Assembly (NCBI RefSeq): GCF_900186955.1
Contig: NZ_LT906438.1
Coordinates: 806,001-870,000, forward strand
Direction: 5' to 3'
From: Bacillus pumilus
GTDB taxonomy: Bacteria > Bacillota > Bacilli > Bacillales > Bacillaceae
Length of the DNA stretch: 64,000 bases
This document shows, piece after piece, positions 1-8,981 of this stretch (the first letter of the stretch is position 1; every line of letters begins with the position of its first letter). The notes beneath the pieces are model-generated. The model saw nothing but the letters and a program-made list of their open reading frames with translations. It was not told where the DNA came from and made no database searches. The position numbers and the translations under genes were made by a program.

Positions 1-1223
1 ATCGGGTATATGCCGAAATGGTGAAACAGACGGGGATTGGGGAAGCCACAAAAGAGGATGTGAAGCGTGCCTCTGATCAAAAATTAAATCCATTACAGCG
101 TGCTGTGAAAACGCTTGCGGATATCTTTATTCCGATTCTTCCTGCCATCGTCACCGCCGGTTTATTAATGGGGATTAATAATATTTTAACAGCTCCTGAT
201 ATTTTCTTTGATCAAAAATCGATAGTAGATGTGTATCCGGCATGGGCTGATTTAGCGAATATGATCAACTTGATTGCAGGCACTGCCTTCACATTCCTGC
301 CCGCATTAATCGGCTGGTCAGCCGTGAAGCGGTTTGGAGGAAATCCGCTTTTAGGGATGGTTCTTGGGCTGATGCTCGTACACCCAGATTTATTAAATGC
401 ATGGGGTTATGGAGCGGCTGAAAAGTCCGGTGAGATTCCTGTCTGGAATTTGTTTGGACTTGAAGTGCAAAAGGTAGGCTATCAAGGACAGGTTCTTCCG
501 ATACTCGTCGCCTCGTATTTACTAGCGAAGCTCGAATTGTTTATCACAAAACGGACACCTGAAAGCATTCAGCTATTAGTGGTTGCTCCGATTACGTTAT
601 TAGTTATTGGCTTTTTATCCTTTATCGTCATTGGACCTATTACATTTGCAATCGGCAACGTGTTAACATCTGGACTTGTCGCTGTATTCCAGCAGTTCGC
701 AGCACTAGGTGGTCTATTATACGGCGGTTTGTATGCGGCGTTAGTCATTACTGGAATGCATCATACGTTCCTTGCTGTTGATATTCAATTGATTAATTCA
801 AAACTGCATGGCACGTTTCTATGGCCAATGCTCGCACTGTCTAATATTGCACAAGGATCAGCCGCACTTGCGATGATGTTTGTTTTGAAAGATGAAAAGC
901 AAAAAGGTCTCTCACTCACATCAAGTATTTCTGCTTACTTAGGAATTACAGAGCCAGCAATGTTTGGCGTCAACTTGCGCTACCGATTCCCATTTATTTT
1001 CGCACTCATTAGCTCTGGTTTAGCCGGTATGTTTATCGCCTCTCAAGGGGTGCTGGCAAGCTCAGTTGGTGTTGGGGGCATTCCAGGAATCTTCTCTATT
1101 ATCCCGAAATATTGGGGCGCATTTGCGATAGGGATGGTCATTGTCCTCATCGTCCCATTCATCGGAACCCTTTTGTATGCAAAGTTGAAAAAGAAGAAAG
1201 ATGTATCACAAGAACTTAACTAG
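1..1223 (+). CDS. treP: PTS trehalose-specific EIIBC component, 5' truncated by window edge
   Basis: Membrane permease of the phosphotransferase system that imports trehalose and phosphorylates it to trehalose-6-phosphate. The frame is already open at base 3, and the ATG at 18 lies inside the protein, so the true start and most of the EIIB domain are outside the window. What remains is the EIIB-EIIC linker and the whole EIIC domain, with many hydrophobic helices from about residue 35 of the visible part. It contains the EIIC sugar-site region around GITEPAMFGVN and a lysine-rich cytoplasmic tail. About 406 residues are visible, against roughly 470 for the B. subtilis protein. The gene is followed after 15 bases by treA and then treR, the standard trehalose operon order. 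Confidence 0.93.
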   Translation, partial: RVYAEMVKQTGIGEATKEDVKRASDQKLNPLQRAVKTLADIFIPILPAIVTAGLLMGINNILTAPDIFFDQKSIVDVYPAWADLANMINLIAGTAFTFLPALIGWSAVKRFGGNPLLGMVLGLMLVHPDLLNAWGYGAAEKSGEIPVWNLFGLEVQKVGYQGQVLPILVASYLLAKLELFITKRTPESIQLLVVAPITLLVIGFLSFIVIGPITFAIGNVLTSGLVAVFQQFAALGGLLYGGLYAALVITGMHHTFLAVDIQLINSKLHGTFLWPMLALSNIAQGSAALAMMFVLKDEKQKGLSLTSSISAYLGITEPAMFGVNLRYRFPFIFALISSGLAGMFIASQGVLASSVGVGGIPGIFSIIPKYWGAFAIGMVIVLIVPFIGTLLYAKLKKKKDVSQELN

Positions 1224-1238
1224 TGGTGGTGAAGGAAA

Positions 1239-2939
1239 TTGAAACAACAAACAAACGAACCGTGGTGGAAAAAAGCGGTGGTCTACCAAATTTATCCGAA
1301 GAGCTTTTTAGATACAACGGGCTCTGGTACAGGCGATATCAATGGTGTGACAAAAAAGCTCGATTATATCAAACAGCTTGGGGCGGACTGTATTTGGCTC
1401 ACGCCAATGTATGAGTCCCCTCAGCATGACAACGGCTATGATATTAGTGATTATACAAAAATCCATGACATGTACGGCACAATGGCGGATTTTGAACACA
1501 TGCTGAAAGAAGCCCATGATCGAGGTATACGAGTCATCATGGATTTAGCCGTCAATCATACATCCATTTTCCATAAGTGGTTTCAAGCATCACGCGAGTC
1601 AAAGAATAATCCTTATCGAGATTATTATATTTGGAAGGAGCCCAAGGCGGACGGATCACCGCCGAATGATTGGCAGTCAAAATTTGGCGGTCCGGCATGG
1701 GAGCTAGATGAAGAAACAGGAGAGTATTATCTTCATTTATACGATGTCACCCAAGCGGATCTCAATTGGGAAAAGGATGAGGTGCGCAGGCAAGTATATG
1801 ACATCATGCATTTTTGGTTTGAAAAAGGAATTGATGGATTCAGGCTGGATGTCATCAACAACATCTCAAAGGATCAACGCTTCTTAGATGACGCCGGGCA
1901 GTCTGTGCAAGGAGACGGCCGAATGTATTATACGGATGGTCCAAGAATTCATGAGTTTCTGCACGAAATGAACCAAGAGGTTTTTTCGAAATATGACAGC
2001 ATGACAGTTGGAGAAATGTCTTCAACGAATATTGCAGACTGCATTCGGTATACAAGACCGGATCGGCAGGAGCTGGATATGACGTTTAATTTCCATCATT
2101 TAAAGGTCGATTATCCAAACGGAGAAAAATGGGCTCTCGCACCGTTTGATTTTCAGGAATTGAAGTCGATTCTGTCTGAGTGGCAGACGAAAATGCATGA
2201 GGGCGGCGGCTGGAATGCTCTTTTCTGGTGCAATCATGATCAGCCGCGTATCGTCTCAAGATACGGTGATGATGAAACATACCATCAGCAATCAGCGAAG
2301 ATGCTGGCGACCACCATTCATCTCATGCAAGGGACTCCATATATTTATCAAGGTGAAGAGATTGGCATGAAGAATCCTCAGTTTGAGGACATCTCATCTT
2401 ACCGTGATATCGAATCACTCAATATGTATGAAGCCATGCTTGAAAAAGGGAAATCAAAGGAAGAAGCGCTCGCCATCTTACAGATCAAGTCAAGAGATAA
2501 TGCGAGAACACCGATGCAGTGGACCTCAGAAAAGAACGCAGGTTTTTCAAAAGGGACACCTTGGATTGAACCAGCCAATAACGACATTTCGGTCGAAACT
2601 TCGTTAAAGGACCAGTCGTCTATTTTCTATCATTATCAAGCCCTTTGCAGGCTGCGTAAAGAACTTGATGTGATCACATATGGAAGCTTCACTTTACTCT
2701 TAGCAGAAGATCCAAAGATTTTTGCTTATGTGAGAGAAAGCGGTGAGGAGAAGCTTCTTGTGATCAATCACTTTTATGCAGGAGAGACGGACTTTACGCT
2801 TCCTGATGAGCTTATGCAGGCTGTAGATGAGATGGAGGGGCAAGTGCTGTTATCCAATTATGAGGATGCACCGGCAGATATGAAGGGATTTACGTTGCGT
2901 CCATATGAGTCAATCGTTTATCATTTAACCAAACGCTAG
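1239..2939 (+). CDS. treA: Trehalose-6-phosphate hydrolase (phospho-alpha-1,1-glucosidase)
   Basis: Cytoplasmic GH13 enzyme that splits trehalose-6-phosphate into glucose and glucose-6-phosphate. The start is the TTG at 1239, preceded by GGTGGTGAAGG at good spacing. Typical GH13 signatures are visible: YQIYPKSF at the N-terminus, MDLAVNHTS, GIDGFRLDVIN with the nucleophile Asp, VGEM with the acid/base Glu, and NHDQPR with the transition-state Asp. The length of 566 residues is normal for TreA/TreC. It lies between treP and treR and must act on the product of treP. Confidence 0.96.
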   Translation: MKQQTNEPWWKKAVVYQIYPKSFLDTTGSGTGDINGVTKKLDYIKQLGADCIWLTPMYESPQHDNGYDISDYTKIHDMYGTMADFEHMLKEAHDRGIRVIMDLAVNHTSIFHKWFQASRESKNNPYRDYYIWKEPKADGSPPNDWQSKFGGPAWELDEETGEYYLHLYDVTQADLNWEKDEVRRQVYDIMHFWFEKGIDGFRLDVINNISKDQRFLDDAGQSVQGDGRMYYTDGPRIHEFLHEMNQEVFSKYDSMTVGEMSSTNIADCIRYTRPDRQELDMTFNFHHLKVDYPNGEKWALAPFDFQELKSILSEWQTKMHEGGGWNALFWCNHDQPRIVSRYGDDETYHQQSAKMLATTIHLMQGTPYIYQGEEIGMKNPQFEDISSYRDIESLNMYEAMLEKGKSKEEALAILQIKSRDNARTPMQWTSEKNAGFSKGTPWIEPANNDISVETSLKDQSSIFYHYQALCRLRKELDVITYGSFTLLLAEDPKIFAYVRESGEEKLLVINHFYAGETDFTLPDELMQAVDEMEGQVLLSNYEDAPADMKGFTLRPYESIVYHLTKR

Positions 2940-2958
2940 AAAATGGGGCGGAGGGAAA

Positions 2959-3687
2959 ATGAAAGAGAATAAGTTTCGAGTGATTTATGATCAGCTCGCA
3001 AAACGAATTGAACAAGGTGAATGGCAAGATAAAGGCATTTTGCCATCAGAGCATGAGCTGTCCTTGATGTATGACACATCCCGTGAGACGGTAAGAAAGG
3101 CATTAAATATCCTTGTGCAAAATGGCTATATCCAAAAAATCCGCGGCAAAGGCTCTGTCTTGCTGAATCGAGAGAAAATGCAATTCCCAGTCTCGGGTCT
3201 TGTCAGCTTTAAAGAACTTTCCCAAACGCTTGGCCGAAAGACCGTTACGACGGTTCACGAATTTGGTTTAATCAAACCGGATCAGTATATTCAGTCTCAG
3301 CTGAAAATTAATGAGCAGGAGGATGTCTGGGAAGTCATTCGATCTCGTAATATTAGCGGAGAAGAAGTGATTTTAGACAAGGATTACTTTTTGCAAAAGC
3401 ATGTGTCGGTCTTGTCGAAGGACATATGCGAAGGATCCATCTACGAGTATATTGAAGGAGAGCTCGGTGTATCAATCAGCTATGCCCAAAAGGAATTTGT
3501 GGTAGAGCCATGTACAGAAGAGGACGCCAAGTATCTTGATTTGAACGGGTTTGACCATGTCGTCGTTGTGAAGAATTACGTGTTCTTAGAAGATACAAGT
3601 TTATTTCAATACACAGAAAGCCGTCACCGATTAGACCGCTTCAGATTCGTCGATTTTGCAAGAAGAGAAAAAGTGGACAGAGCATAG
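2959..3687 (+). CDS. treR: Trehalose operon repressor, GntR/HutC type
   Basis: DNA-binding repressor of the tre operon. The N-terminal winged helix of GntR type covers about residues 8-70 (LPSEHELSLMYDTSRETVRKAL, then IQKIRGKGS). The C-terminal UTRA effector domain, which binds trehalose-6-phosphate in the B. subtilis homologue, covers about 90-235. The ATG follows GGAGGG by 7 bases. The last codons and the TAG stop lie inside the terminator hairpin at 3675-3696. Function is assigned from the family and from its position after treP-treA. Confidence 0.94.
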   Translation: MKENKFRVIYDQLAKRIEQGEWQDKGILPSEHELSLMYDTSRETVRKALNILVQNGYIQKIRGKGSVLLNREKMQFPVSGLVSFKELSQTLGRKTVTTVHEFGLIKPDQYIQSQLKINEQEDVWEVIRSRNISGEEVILDKDYFLQKHVSVLSKDICEGSIYEYIEGELGVSISYAQKEFVVEPCTEEDAKYLDLNGFDHVVVVKNYVFLEDTSLFQYTESRHRLDRFRFVDFARREKVDRA

Positions 3688-3700
3688 GCTCTGTCCTTTT
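3675..3700 (+). terminator. tre operon terminator, hairpin copy A
   Basis: Perfect stem GGACAGAGC / GCTCTGTCC (3675-3696) followed by TTTT. The treR stop codon sits in the loop, so the 3' end of the coding sequence and the terminator overlap. The same 22-bp hairpin occurs again at 4208-4229 and 4409-4430. Confidence 0.85.
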
Positions 3701-3803
3701 CAGGTTTTGGGAGAAGTAGACGACGAATAGATCACCATTTTCAGGAGGAAAGATGATGAGATTAAATAGACTACTAAAATGAAGAGACTTAGAAATATTC
3801 AGC

Positions 3804-4187
3804 GTGATGAAAGATCATCAGATTTTATGTTATGTCATCATTGAAGATACGCGAAAACCGTTTACGGCAGAAGACAGAAAGCTAGAGCCATTATGTTATA
3901 TGGATGAAGAAGATATACAAGCGATTTTGAATGTTTTTCATATTTCCATTATCAATGATGAAAAATTAAGTGAAGAGGATTTAACGATGGTAAAAGGTTT
4001 TTTTGCTGATTTAGTAAATAATACGGACTTAACGAATTTTATTACGAGAGATTATGTTTTAAAGGATTTATATGATGTCGATGATGAAAATGACATGATG
4101 TTCTTTAATAGGATGCTTCGGCATATAGGGTCAGATGATGTAAAAGAATTCGACGACCGCAATTGGATCTATTTATCTCAAGATTGA
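3804..4187 (+). CDS. Hypothetical acidic protein, possibly 5'-disrupted
   Basis: A 127-residue acidic ORF (GTG at 3804, ATG at 3807) with no family I can name. It has no signal or membrane segment and is rich in Asp/Glu, with the C-terminal half containing DYVLKDLYDVDDEND. There is no convincing ribosome site before 3804. A strong one, TCAGGAGGAAAG, stands before ATGATG at 3753. That start is in the same frame but hits TGA at 3780 after nine codons. The ancestral protein may therefore have begun at 3753 or 3756, with the present copy carrying a nonsense mutation. The ORF lies between hairpin copies A and B, outside the usual treR-yfkN junction, so it looks inserted. Small immunity-type proteins have a similar look, but nothing here proves that. 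Confidence 0.5.
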   Translation: MMKDHQILCYVIIEDTRKPFTAEDRKLEPLCYMDEEDIQAILNVFHISIINDEKLSEEDLTMVKGFFADLVNNTDLTNFITRDYVLKDLYDVDDENDMMFFNRMLRHIGSDDVKEFDDRNWIYLSQD

Positions 4188-4205
4188 TGTCTTATTCCAA
4201 GAAAA

Positions 4206-4432
4206 GAGGACAGAGCATAGGCTCTGTCCTTCAGCATGTAGGCAAACCCTTGCATTCGGTGTCAGTCCTGCGTGCTGGTGCTCACGAATGTCAAATTCGC
4301 TCCGCGCCAGTACTCGTCCTTCCTAGACTTCAAAGGTTTTCTATCAAGCTGAAAAGAAGACAAAGGGCTAAAATCAAGATCATTTTAGCCCTTTGTCAAC
4401 AATCTGGAGGACAGAGCATAGGCTCTGTCCTT
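4206..4432 (-). mobile_element. MITE-like 175-bp element inside duplicated terminator (copy 1)
   Basis: The core element is 4232-4406 (175 bp), read on the minus strand. Its ends are CAGATTGTTGACAAA and, inverted, CAGCATGTAGGCAAA. It is bracketed by an exact 26-bp direct repeat (4206-4231 and 4407-4432) that contains the complete GGACAG...CTGTCC terminator hairpin. Inside, next to the first end, is a perfect stem GACAAAGGGCTAAAAT / ATTTTAGCCCTTTGTC followed by a T-rich run, then a more variable region with further inverted repeats. It has no coding capacity. Copies 2 and 3 are at 55.6 and 59.6 kb. On the minus strand it directly follows the yfkN stop codon. Confidence 0.8.
4409..4430 (-). terminator. 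yfkN terminator hairpin (copy C)
   Basis: The same 22-bp stem-loop as at 3675, placed 7 bases after the yfkN stop on the minus strand. On the minus strand the T-rich tail (TCTTTTC) follows only copy B at 4208-4229, because the repeat element separates the two copies. Confidence 0.7.
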
Positions 4433-4437
4433 TTCCT

Positions 4438-7400
4438 TTAGGATGATACATTTTTTCTTGTACGCTTGCGCTGGTAGTAATATAGGATACCGCCAGCAGC
4501 GAGCATGAGCACGCCAATCAATACAGCTGTATACATCATTGTGGCAGTATTCGGCAATGTGCCGCCAGGAAGGCCTGTTCCATCTTGGTTTGGATCTGTA
4601 CCTGTCCCTCCGCCTGGTGCTGTTGTTCCGCCGTCTCCGCCAGTTTGATCTGGCGTTGTTCCAGCTGCCCCGCTTTGGTTAAGGACCGTGTATTCGCTGA
4701 AGTGCTCAGTTTGACCTGATACGACTCCGTTTTCAAATGATCCATTACTAGTTTTGGTGTAACGATTTTTCTTGCGATCCACATAATATACACTAGGTTT
4801 TTTCGCCTTTTGAGGTTCGTCTAGTGTAAAGGATAGTGTGACCGGGTCTTTAAAGGTCGAAACCTTTTTCTTGTCTTGTTTGATTTGGAAATCATACGTA
4901 TCCGTTAATGCGTTTTTCACTTTATCCGTCTTTGTCATCCATATATCTGCGCTTGTCTCGGACAAATTCGAGAGCGGTAATGCGAGCCCCACTTTGTCAT
5001 GATAGATGGTGACGTTTGGATCTTGCTCTCTTTTTTTCAGCTCGGCTACTTGTGCTTTTGATAGAGACAATTGAACGTTTTTCGCTTTGCTTGCTTTGTC
5101 TAGATAGAGCAATGCTTTGTTTGTATGCTGTACATACGTTTGGAATTTATTGTCATCTTGAATGTCATAAGCGCCTTTTCCTTTCACGCGAGGAAGGAAT
5201 ACTTCTTTCACCCTGTGATCGATAACAGGCGAAATTTGACCGTCTGCCTTTTCAATTTGCTCTTTGAAAATTTCATAGTCGACATACCCTAAGTCTTCGC
5301 CGTGAGAGGCTTCTGTAAAGACGCTGTAGCCGTCGCCACCTGTGCCAACAAATGCGTTTGTGGCTACGCGGTATGTTTTCTCATCATCAATGTCTGTCAG
5401 TTGACCTTTTTGATCTTTCAGTTTCACATCAATTAGTCTGCTGCCAGCTGGTTTACTGAGCGTAAACGTATATTCAATGCCAGCTACATGAGGGAATGCG
5501 CCACCGCCTTCCTCAATGCCTGACAGCCCTTGTTCGAGAGCTTTCTTAATTTGACTGCCTTTTAAATCTGCGACATAAAGTGTATTTCCAAAAGGCATCA
5601 CCGTTAAAATATCACCTAAAGTGATATCACCTTTTTGGATGCTTCCACGAATACCGCCGCCGTTTGTGATGGCAAGGTCAGCTCCAGCAGATTCTTGCGC
5701 TTTCTGCAGCATGCCGTCAGCAATAAAGTTCCCAAGGTTCGTTTCCTTCGCACGGACATGCTCACGTTGACCGTCTAAAAGGACATCTGTATGGCCGACT
5801 TTTTCTGTTTTTAAATCTTGAATATCTGCTTTGTATCCATCAAGGATCGCTTTTGCCTCTGCATCTTCTTTGACAGAGTCATCGATCGGAATCAGGTCAA
5901 AAGAAGATTCTTTTGGCTGGATGACACCTTTTTTGTCAAAGGCTACGTCTACTTTTCCTAAAAATTGTCCGTAATCTTTCACTTGAGCGACAATCGTAGG
6001 TTCTTTTTTATTGATGACCTTTAATTTTTCTACAAGTGTGTGCGTGTGACCGCCAATGATTAAATCAATCCCATCGACTTTTTGAGCGAGCTCAAGATCA
6101 CGGTTGTAGCCAATGTGTGTTAACGCTATGATTTTATTGATTTTTTCTTCTGTTTGAATGGTGTTGACTGTTTCTTTTGCTTTCTTGTACGCATCTTTAA
6201 ATTGAATGTTAGGACCGCTGCTGGATGTAATGGCTGTGTCTTCAGTCGTTAAACCGAATACGGCCACCTTTTCACCGTTTACATCGAGCAGGATGTAAGG
6301 GTAAATCCCGGCTTCTTTTTTCTCACCAGCTTTAAATAAGGCTGGTTTTTTCATTAAGTCACTCAATTGTTTTTCCTTCGAGACATCCACGTTTGATGAC
6401 ACGACCGGGAATCGAGGCTTTTCAAATTGATGACGGTTTTTCGGATCGACATCTGATGCATCACCTGTCAGGAATTGACGGAGTACAGAAGGACCTTTGT
6501 CAAATTCATGATTACCAAACGTCATGGCATCGTATTTCATTAAGTTCATCAATTTCAGATCGGCAAGTCCTTGCCACTTTGTGAAGTACAGGTCACCAGA
6601 GAAGACATCTCCAGCGTCTAATAGAATATTGTTCTTGTTTTCAGCACGGACTTCTTTGATCTTTGTTGCGCGTCTTGCCGCACCATCAAGGTGTGCGTGT
6701 GTATCGTTCGTATGCATCACTGTTAAATTCCAGTTGTCTGATGTAGGCGGTTCTGTTGTGCCATCGTCTTTAAAGGCTAGCTTGTACACACCAAGACCTT
6801 CTGTACTTGCGTTACGAATAAAGTCTACGCTGCTTGATTCTTTAGCAAACGGTTTGGCTAAAAGAGAAGATTCAAAAGTGACTGTTGCGCCTTTGATCGG
6901 TGCAATAGACCAGTTTTGATCTGCACTTGGGTTGATCGTTTTTTGTTCGATAATATAATCCATCAGTACTTGACGGTTCTCATCTGCTGAGGCAAGCACT
7001 ACTTTATCTTGCGTCAGGTGAGGGAAGCCCCCGCCGCCAGAAGCACGATAGTTATTTGTTACGACTAAAAATTCTTGATTGTCAGAGACGGGTTTCCCGT
7101 TGTAAGACAGGTTTTTGATGCGGTTGGCATTGGCGTTGAGAAGTGTGCCTGTTGTGCTGTATTTAGCAGGCTGCGTCACATCGACTTGATATGTCACGCC
7201 ATCAATTACATCAAAGTTATACGAGCGGTATTCCTCGTTTAAAATCGGCTGTTCTTTTGCATCGTTCGGTTTGATCTGATTAAACTGACCGGCAGACATT
7301 TCTAACCAGTCTTTCACTTCACTGCCTTTCAGTTTCACAATCTGCACAGTGTTATCGTAAAGGTAGAGATCGCCGATATTCTTAATCGCTAAATCTCCTT

Positions 7401-8727
7401 TTGCGATATTTGTATAATAGTTTACACCGTTTCGGCCGCCGGCTTTAAACGGAGCACCTGCAGATAAAATCGGTAAATTTTTATACGATGTGTCCTTCAT
7501 TTTTTCTTGTGCATACCATTTTTGGGCATCTGTCACAATTTGAATCGAAGGGTCATCCATCACTTGAGCAAAAAAGCTATTAATGTCTGCTTCTGTTTTG
7601 CCAACAGGCTTTCTCACGTAATCAAGTGTGTTTTGATGCGTTGTTTGAATGGCGTCTTTTACGGTACTGTTTTGAGATGATACTCCGGCAACAGATTCGA
7701 TCTTGCCTGTTCCGTCTGTGACCTTCCAGTTGCTGCCGTCAGGCTCTAGTGTTAAATCAATGACCCCGAGGTAGCTGCCCCAGTTTTTTGACATGACGAC
7801 TGGGATGCCATTGATGGTTCCTTTTGAGACATTGAATTTGTCGACGCCGTTATATTCAGCGCTTGGGAATGTGCCATGCTGGTGGCCTGATACAATGGCA
7901 TCGATGCCTTTTGTTTTCGTGGCAAGGTCAAAGATCATATTTTCTGATCCTTTAGGTGAAGCGGTTTTTTCAATTCCTGTATGAGCAAGAGCGACAATGA
8001 CATCTGCGCCTTTCTCTTTCATTTCAGGAATGGTTTCGTTGGCAGATTCGACGATGTCCTGCACTTGGACTTGTCCATCTAAATGCTTCTTATCCCACGT
8101 CATAATTTGTGGTGGAACGAATCCTATGTAACCAACTTTCACAGTTTGTGAGGCTCCGTTTGCATCTTTAAAGATTTTATCTTGGATCACATAAGGTGTA
8201 AAACGGTGTTCTCCATTTAGCTTTTTGACGTTCGCATTGACAATAGGGAAGTTTGCGCCCGCAATGGTACCGTCAAGGAAGGATAATCCGTAGTTAAATT
8301 CATGATTGCCAAGTGTTCCTGCATCGTATTTTAGTTTGTTGAGTGTATGAATAATAGGGTGAACCTTTGTTTGATTGATGATGCTGTCTTTCTCATGTTT
8401 GTAAACGTATTCTCCAAGAGGGGTTCCTTGAATCAAGTCTCCGTTATCCACAAGGAGTGTATTTGGGTTTTGTGATCGGTGCTTGTCAATGAGCTCGGCT
8501 GTTTTTGCCAAACCAAATTCATTTGTTTCTTTGTCGCTGTAATAATCATAATTCATCATGTTCGCATGAACATCGGTTGTGGCTAAGATGCTGACCTTTA
8601 CGGCTTTGCCGTTTTCTGTTTCTGCATGAGTAGGTACTGCTGGGAGAATGAGACTAATCATCATAATGGAAGTGAGCAGAATAGACAGGTTTTTCCTTCG
8701 TTTAGACCTATGTGCTTGCTTCTTCAC
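4438..8727 (-). CDS. yfkN: Cell-wall-anchored trifunctional nucleotide phosphoesterase
   Basis: Secreted enzyme with 2',3'-cyclic nucleotide phosphodiesterase, 3'- and 5'-nucleotidase activities in the B. subtilis homologue; it recovers phosphate and nucleosides outside the cell. It starts at GTG 8727 after GGCGGAG. The 1429 residues hold a signal peptide (about 1-36, ending THA), a first calcineurin-like metallophosphatase plus 5'-nucleotidase C domain (about 45-640; TDVHAN, GNHEFNYG), a second such pair (about 665-1180; NDTHAH, GNHEFDKG), a C-terminal region, a Gly/Thr-rich linker, and a sorting signal LPNTA at about 1391-1395 followed by a hydrophobic helix and basic tail. LPNTA fits a class D sortase; no sortase gene is adjacent here. 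Confidence 0.94.
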   Translation of the reverse strand: MKKQAHRSKRRKNLSILLTSIMMISLILPAVPTHAETENGKAVKVSILATTDVHANMMNYDYYSDKETNEFGLAKTAELIDKHRSQNPNTLLVDNGDLIQGTPLGEYVYKHEKDSIINQTKVHPIIHTLNKLKYDAGTLGNHEFNYGLSFLDGTIAGANFPIVNANVKKLNGEHRFTPYVIQDKIFKDANGASQTVKVGYIGFVPPQIMTWDKKHLDGQVQVQDIVESANETIPEMKEKGADVIVALAHTGIEKTASPKGSENMIFDLATKTKGIDAIVSGHQHGTFPSAEYNGVDKFNVSKGTINGIPVVMSKNWGSYLGVIDLTLEPDGSNWKVTDGTGKIESVAGVSSQNSTVKDAIQTTHQNTLDYVRKPVGKTEADINSFFAQVMDDPSIQIVTDAQKWYAQEKMKDTSYKNLPILSAGAPFKAGGRNGVNYYTNIAKGDLAIKNIGDLYLYDNTVQIVKLKGSEVKDWLEMSAGQFNQIKPNDAKEQPILNEEYRSYNFDVIDGVTYQVDVTQPAKYSTTGTLLNANANRIKNLSYNGKPVSDNQEFLVVTNNYRASGGGGFPHLTQDKVVLASADENRQVLMDYIIEQKTINPSADQNWSIAPIKGATVTFESSLLAKPFAKESSSVDFIRNASTEGLGVYKLAFKDDGTTEPPTSDNWNLTVMHTNDTHAHLDGAARRATKIKEVRAENKNNILLDAGDVFSGDLYFTKWQGLADLKLMNLMKYDAMTFGNHEFDKGPSVLRQFLTGDASDVDPKNRHQFEKPRFPVVSSNVDVSKEKQLSDLMKKPALFKAGEKKEAGIYPYILLDVNGEKVAVFGLTTEDTAITSSSGPNIQFKDAYKKAKETVNTIQTEEKINKIIALTHIGYNRDLELAQKVDGIDLIIGGHTHTLVEKLKVINKKEPTIVAQVKDYGQFLGKVDVAFDKKGVIQPKESSFDLIPIDDSVKEDAEAKAILDGYKADIQDLKTEKVGHTDVLLDGQREHVRAKETNLGNFIADGMLQKAQESAGADLAITNGGGIRGSIQKGDITLGDILTVMPFGNTLYVADLKGSQIKKALEQGLSGIEEGGGAFPHVAGIEYTFTLSKPAGSRLIDVKLKDQKGQLTDIDDEKTYRVATNAFVGTGGDGYSVFTEASHGEDLGYVDYEIFKEQIEKADGQISPVIDHRVKEVFLPRVKGKGAYDIQDDNKFQTYVQHTNKALLYLDKASKAKNVQLSLSKAQVAELKKREQDPNVTIYHDKVGLALPLSNLSETSADIWMTKTDKVKNALTDTYDFQIKQDKKKVSTFKDPVTLSFTLDEPQKAKKPSVYYVDRKKNRYTKTSNGSFENGVVSGQTEHFSEYTVLNQSGAAGTTPDQTGGDGGTTAPGGGTGTDPNQDGTGLPGGTLPNTATMMYTAVLIGVLMLAAGGILYYYQRKRTRKNVSS

Positions 8728-8915
8728 CTGATCTCCGCCTTTCTAATTTTTTTGACCACAATACCTATTGTAGAAATGTTTCGTTAACTTTTGTAGTTAT
8801 TTTTTGCAGATTATTGTAAAGATAACATAAATCATACGAATTACCTTGTTGAGGGAATGTGAATGAGTCGAAATACTTATTTTTATCATAAGGGGTTTTC
8901 TGATAGGGATAGGAT

Positions 8916-8940
8916 GTTTGATTTCAACATGCCCGGGTAT
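8916..8940 (+). promoter_or_regulatory. SigB-type promoter of yfkM
   Basis: GTTTGA (8916-8921), 13 bases, GGGTAT (8935-8940), close to the sigma-B consensus GTTTAA-N12-14-GGGTAT. The position 41 bases before the yfkM start fits the known sigma-B control of this stress gene in B. subtilis. Confidence 0.75.
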
Positions 8941-8981
8941 AGTGTGTAGTGTAAACGATAATCAAGCAGGAGGGTTTCTAC

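Noticed and set aside
4163..4441. 92-codon ORF across the repeat element at 4.2 kb
   Set aside because: It runs through two terminator hairpins and the repeat core, has no ribosome site, and similar frames in the other copies (55551-55757, 59522-59716) are only the same repeat read through.
5016..6919. Several plus-strand ORFs over yfkN
   Set aside because: Antisense shadows of a clearly coding 1429-residue gene; no ribosome sites or protein-like features.
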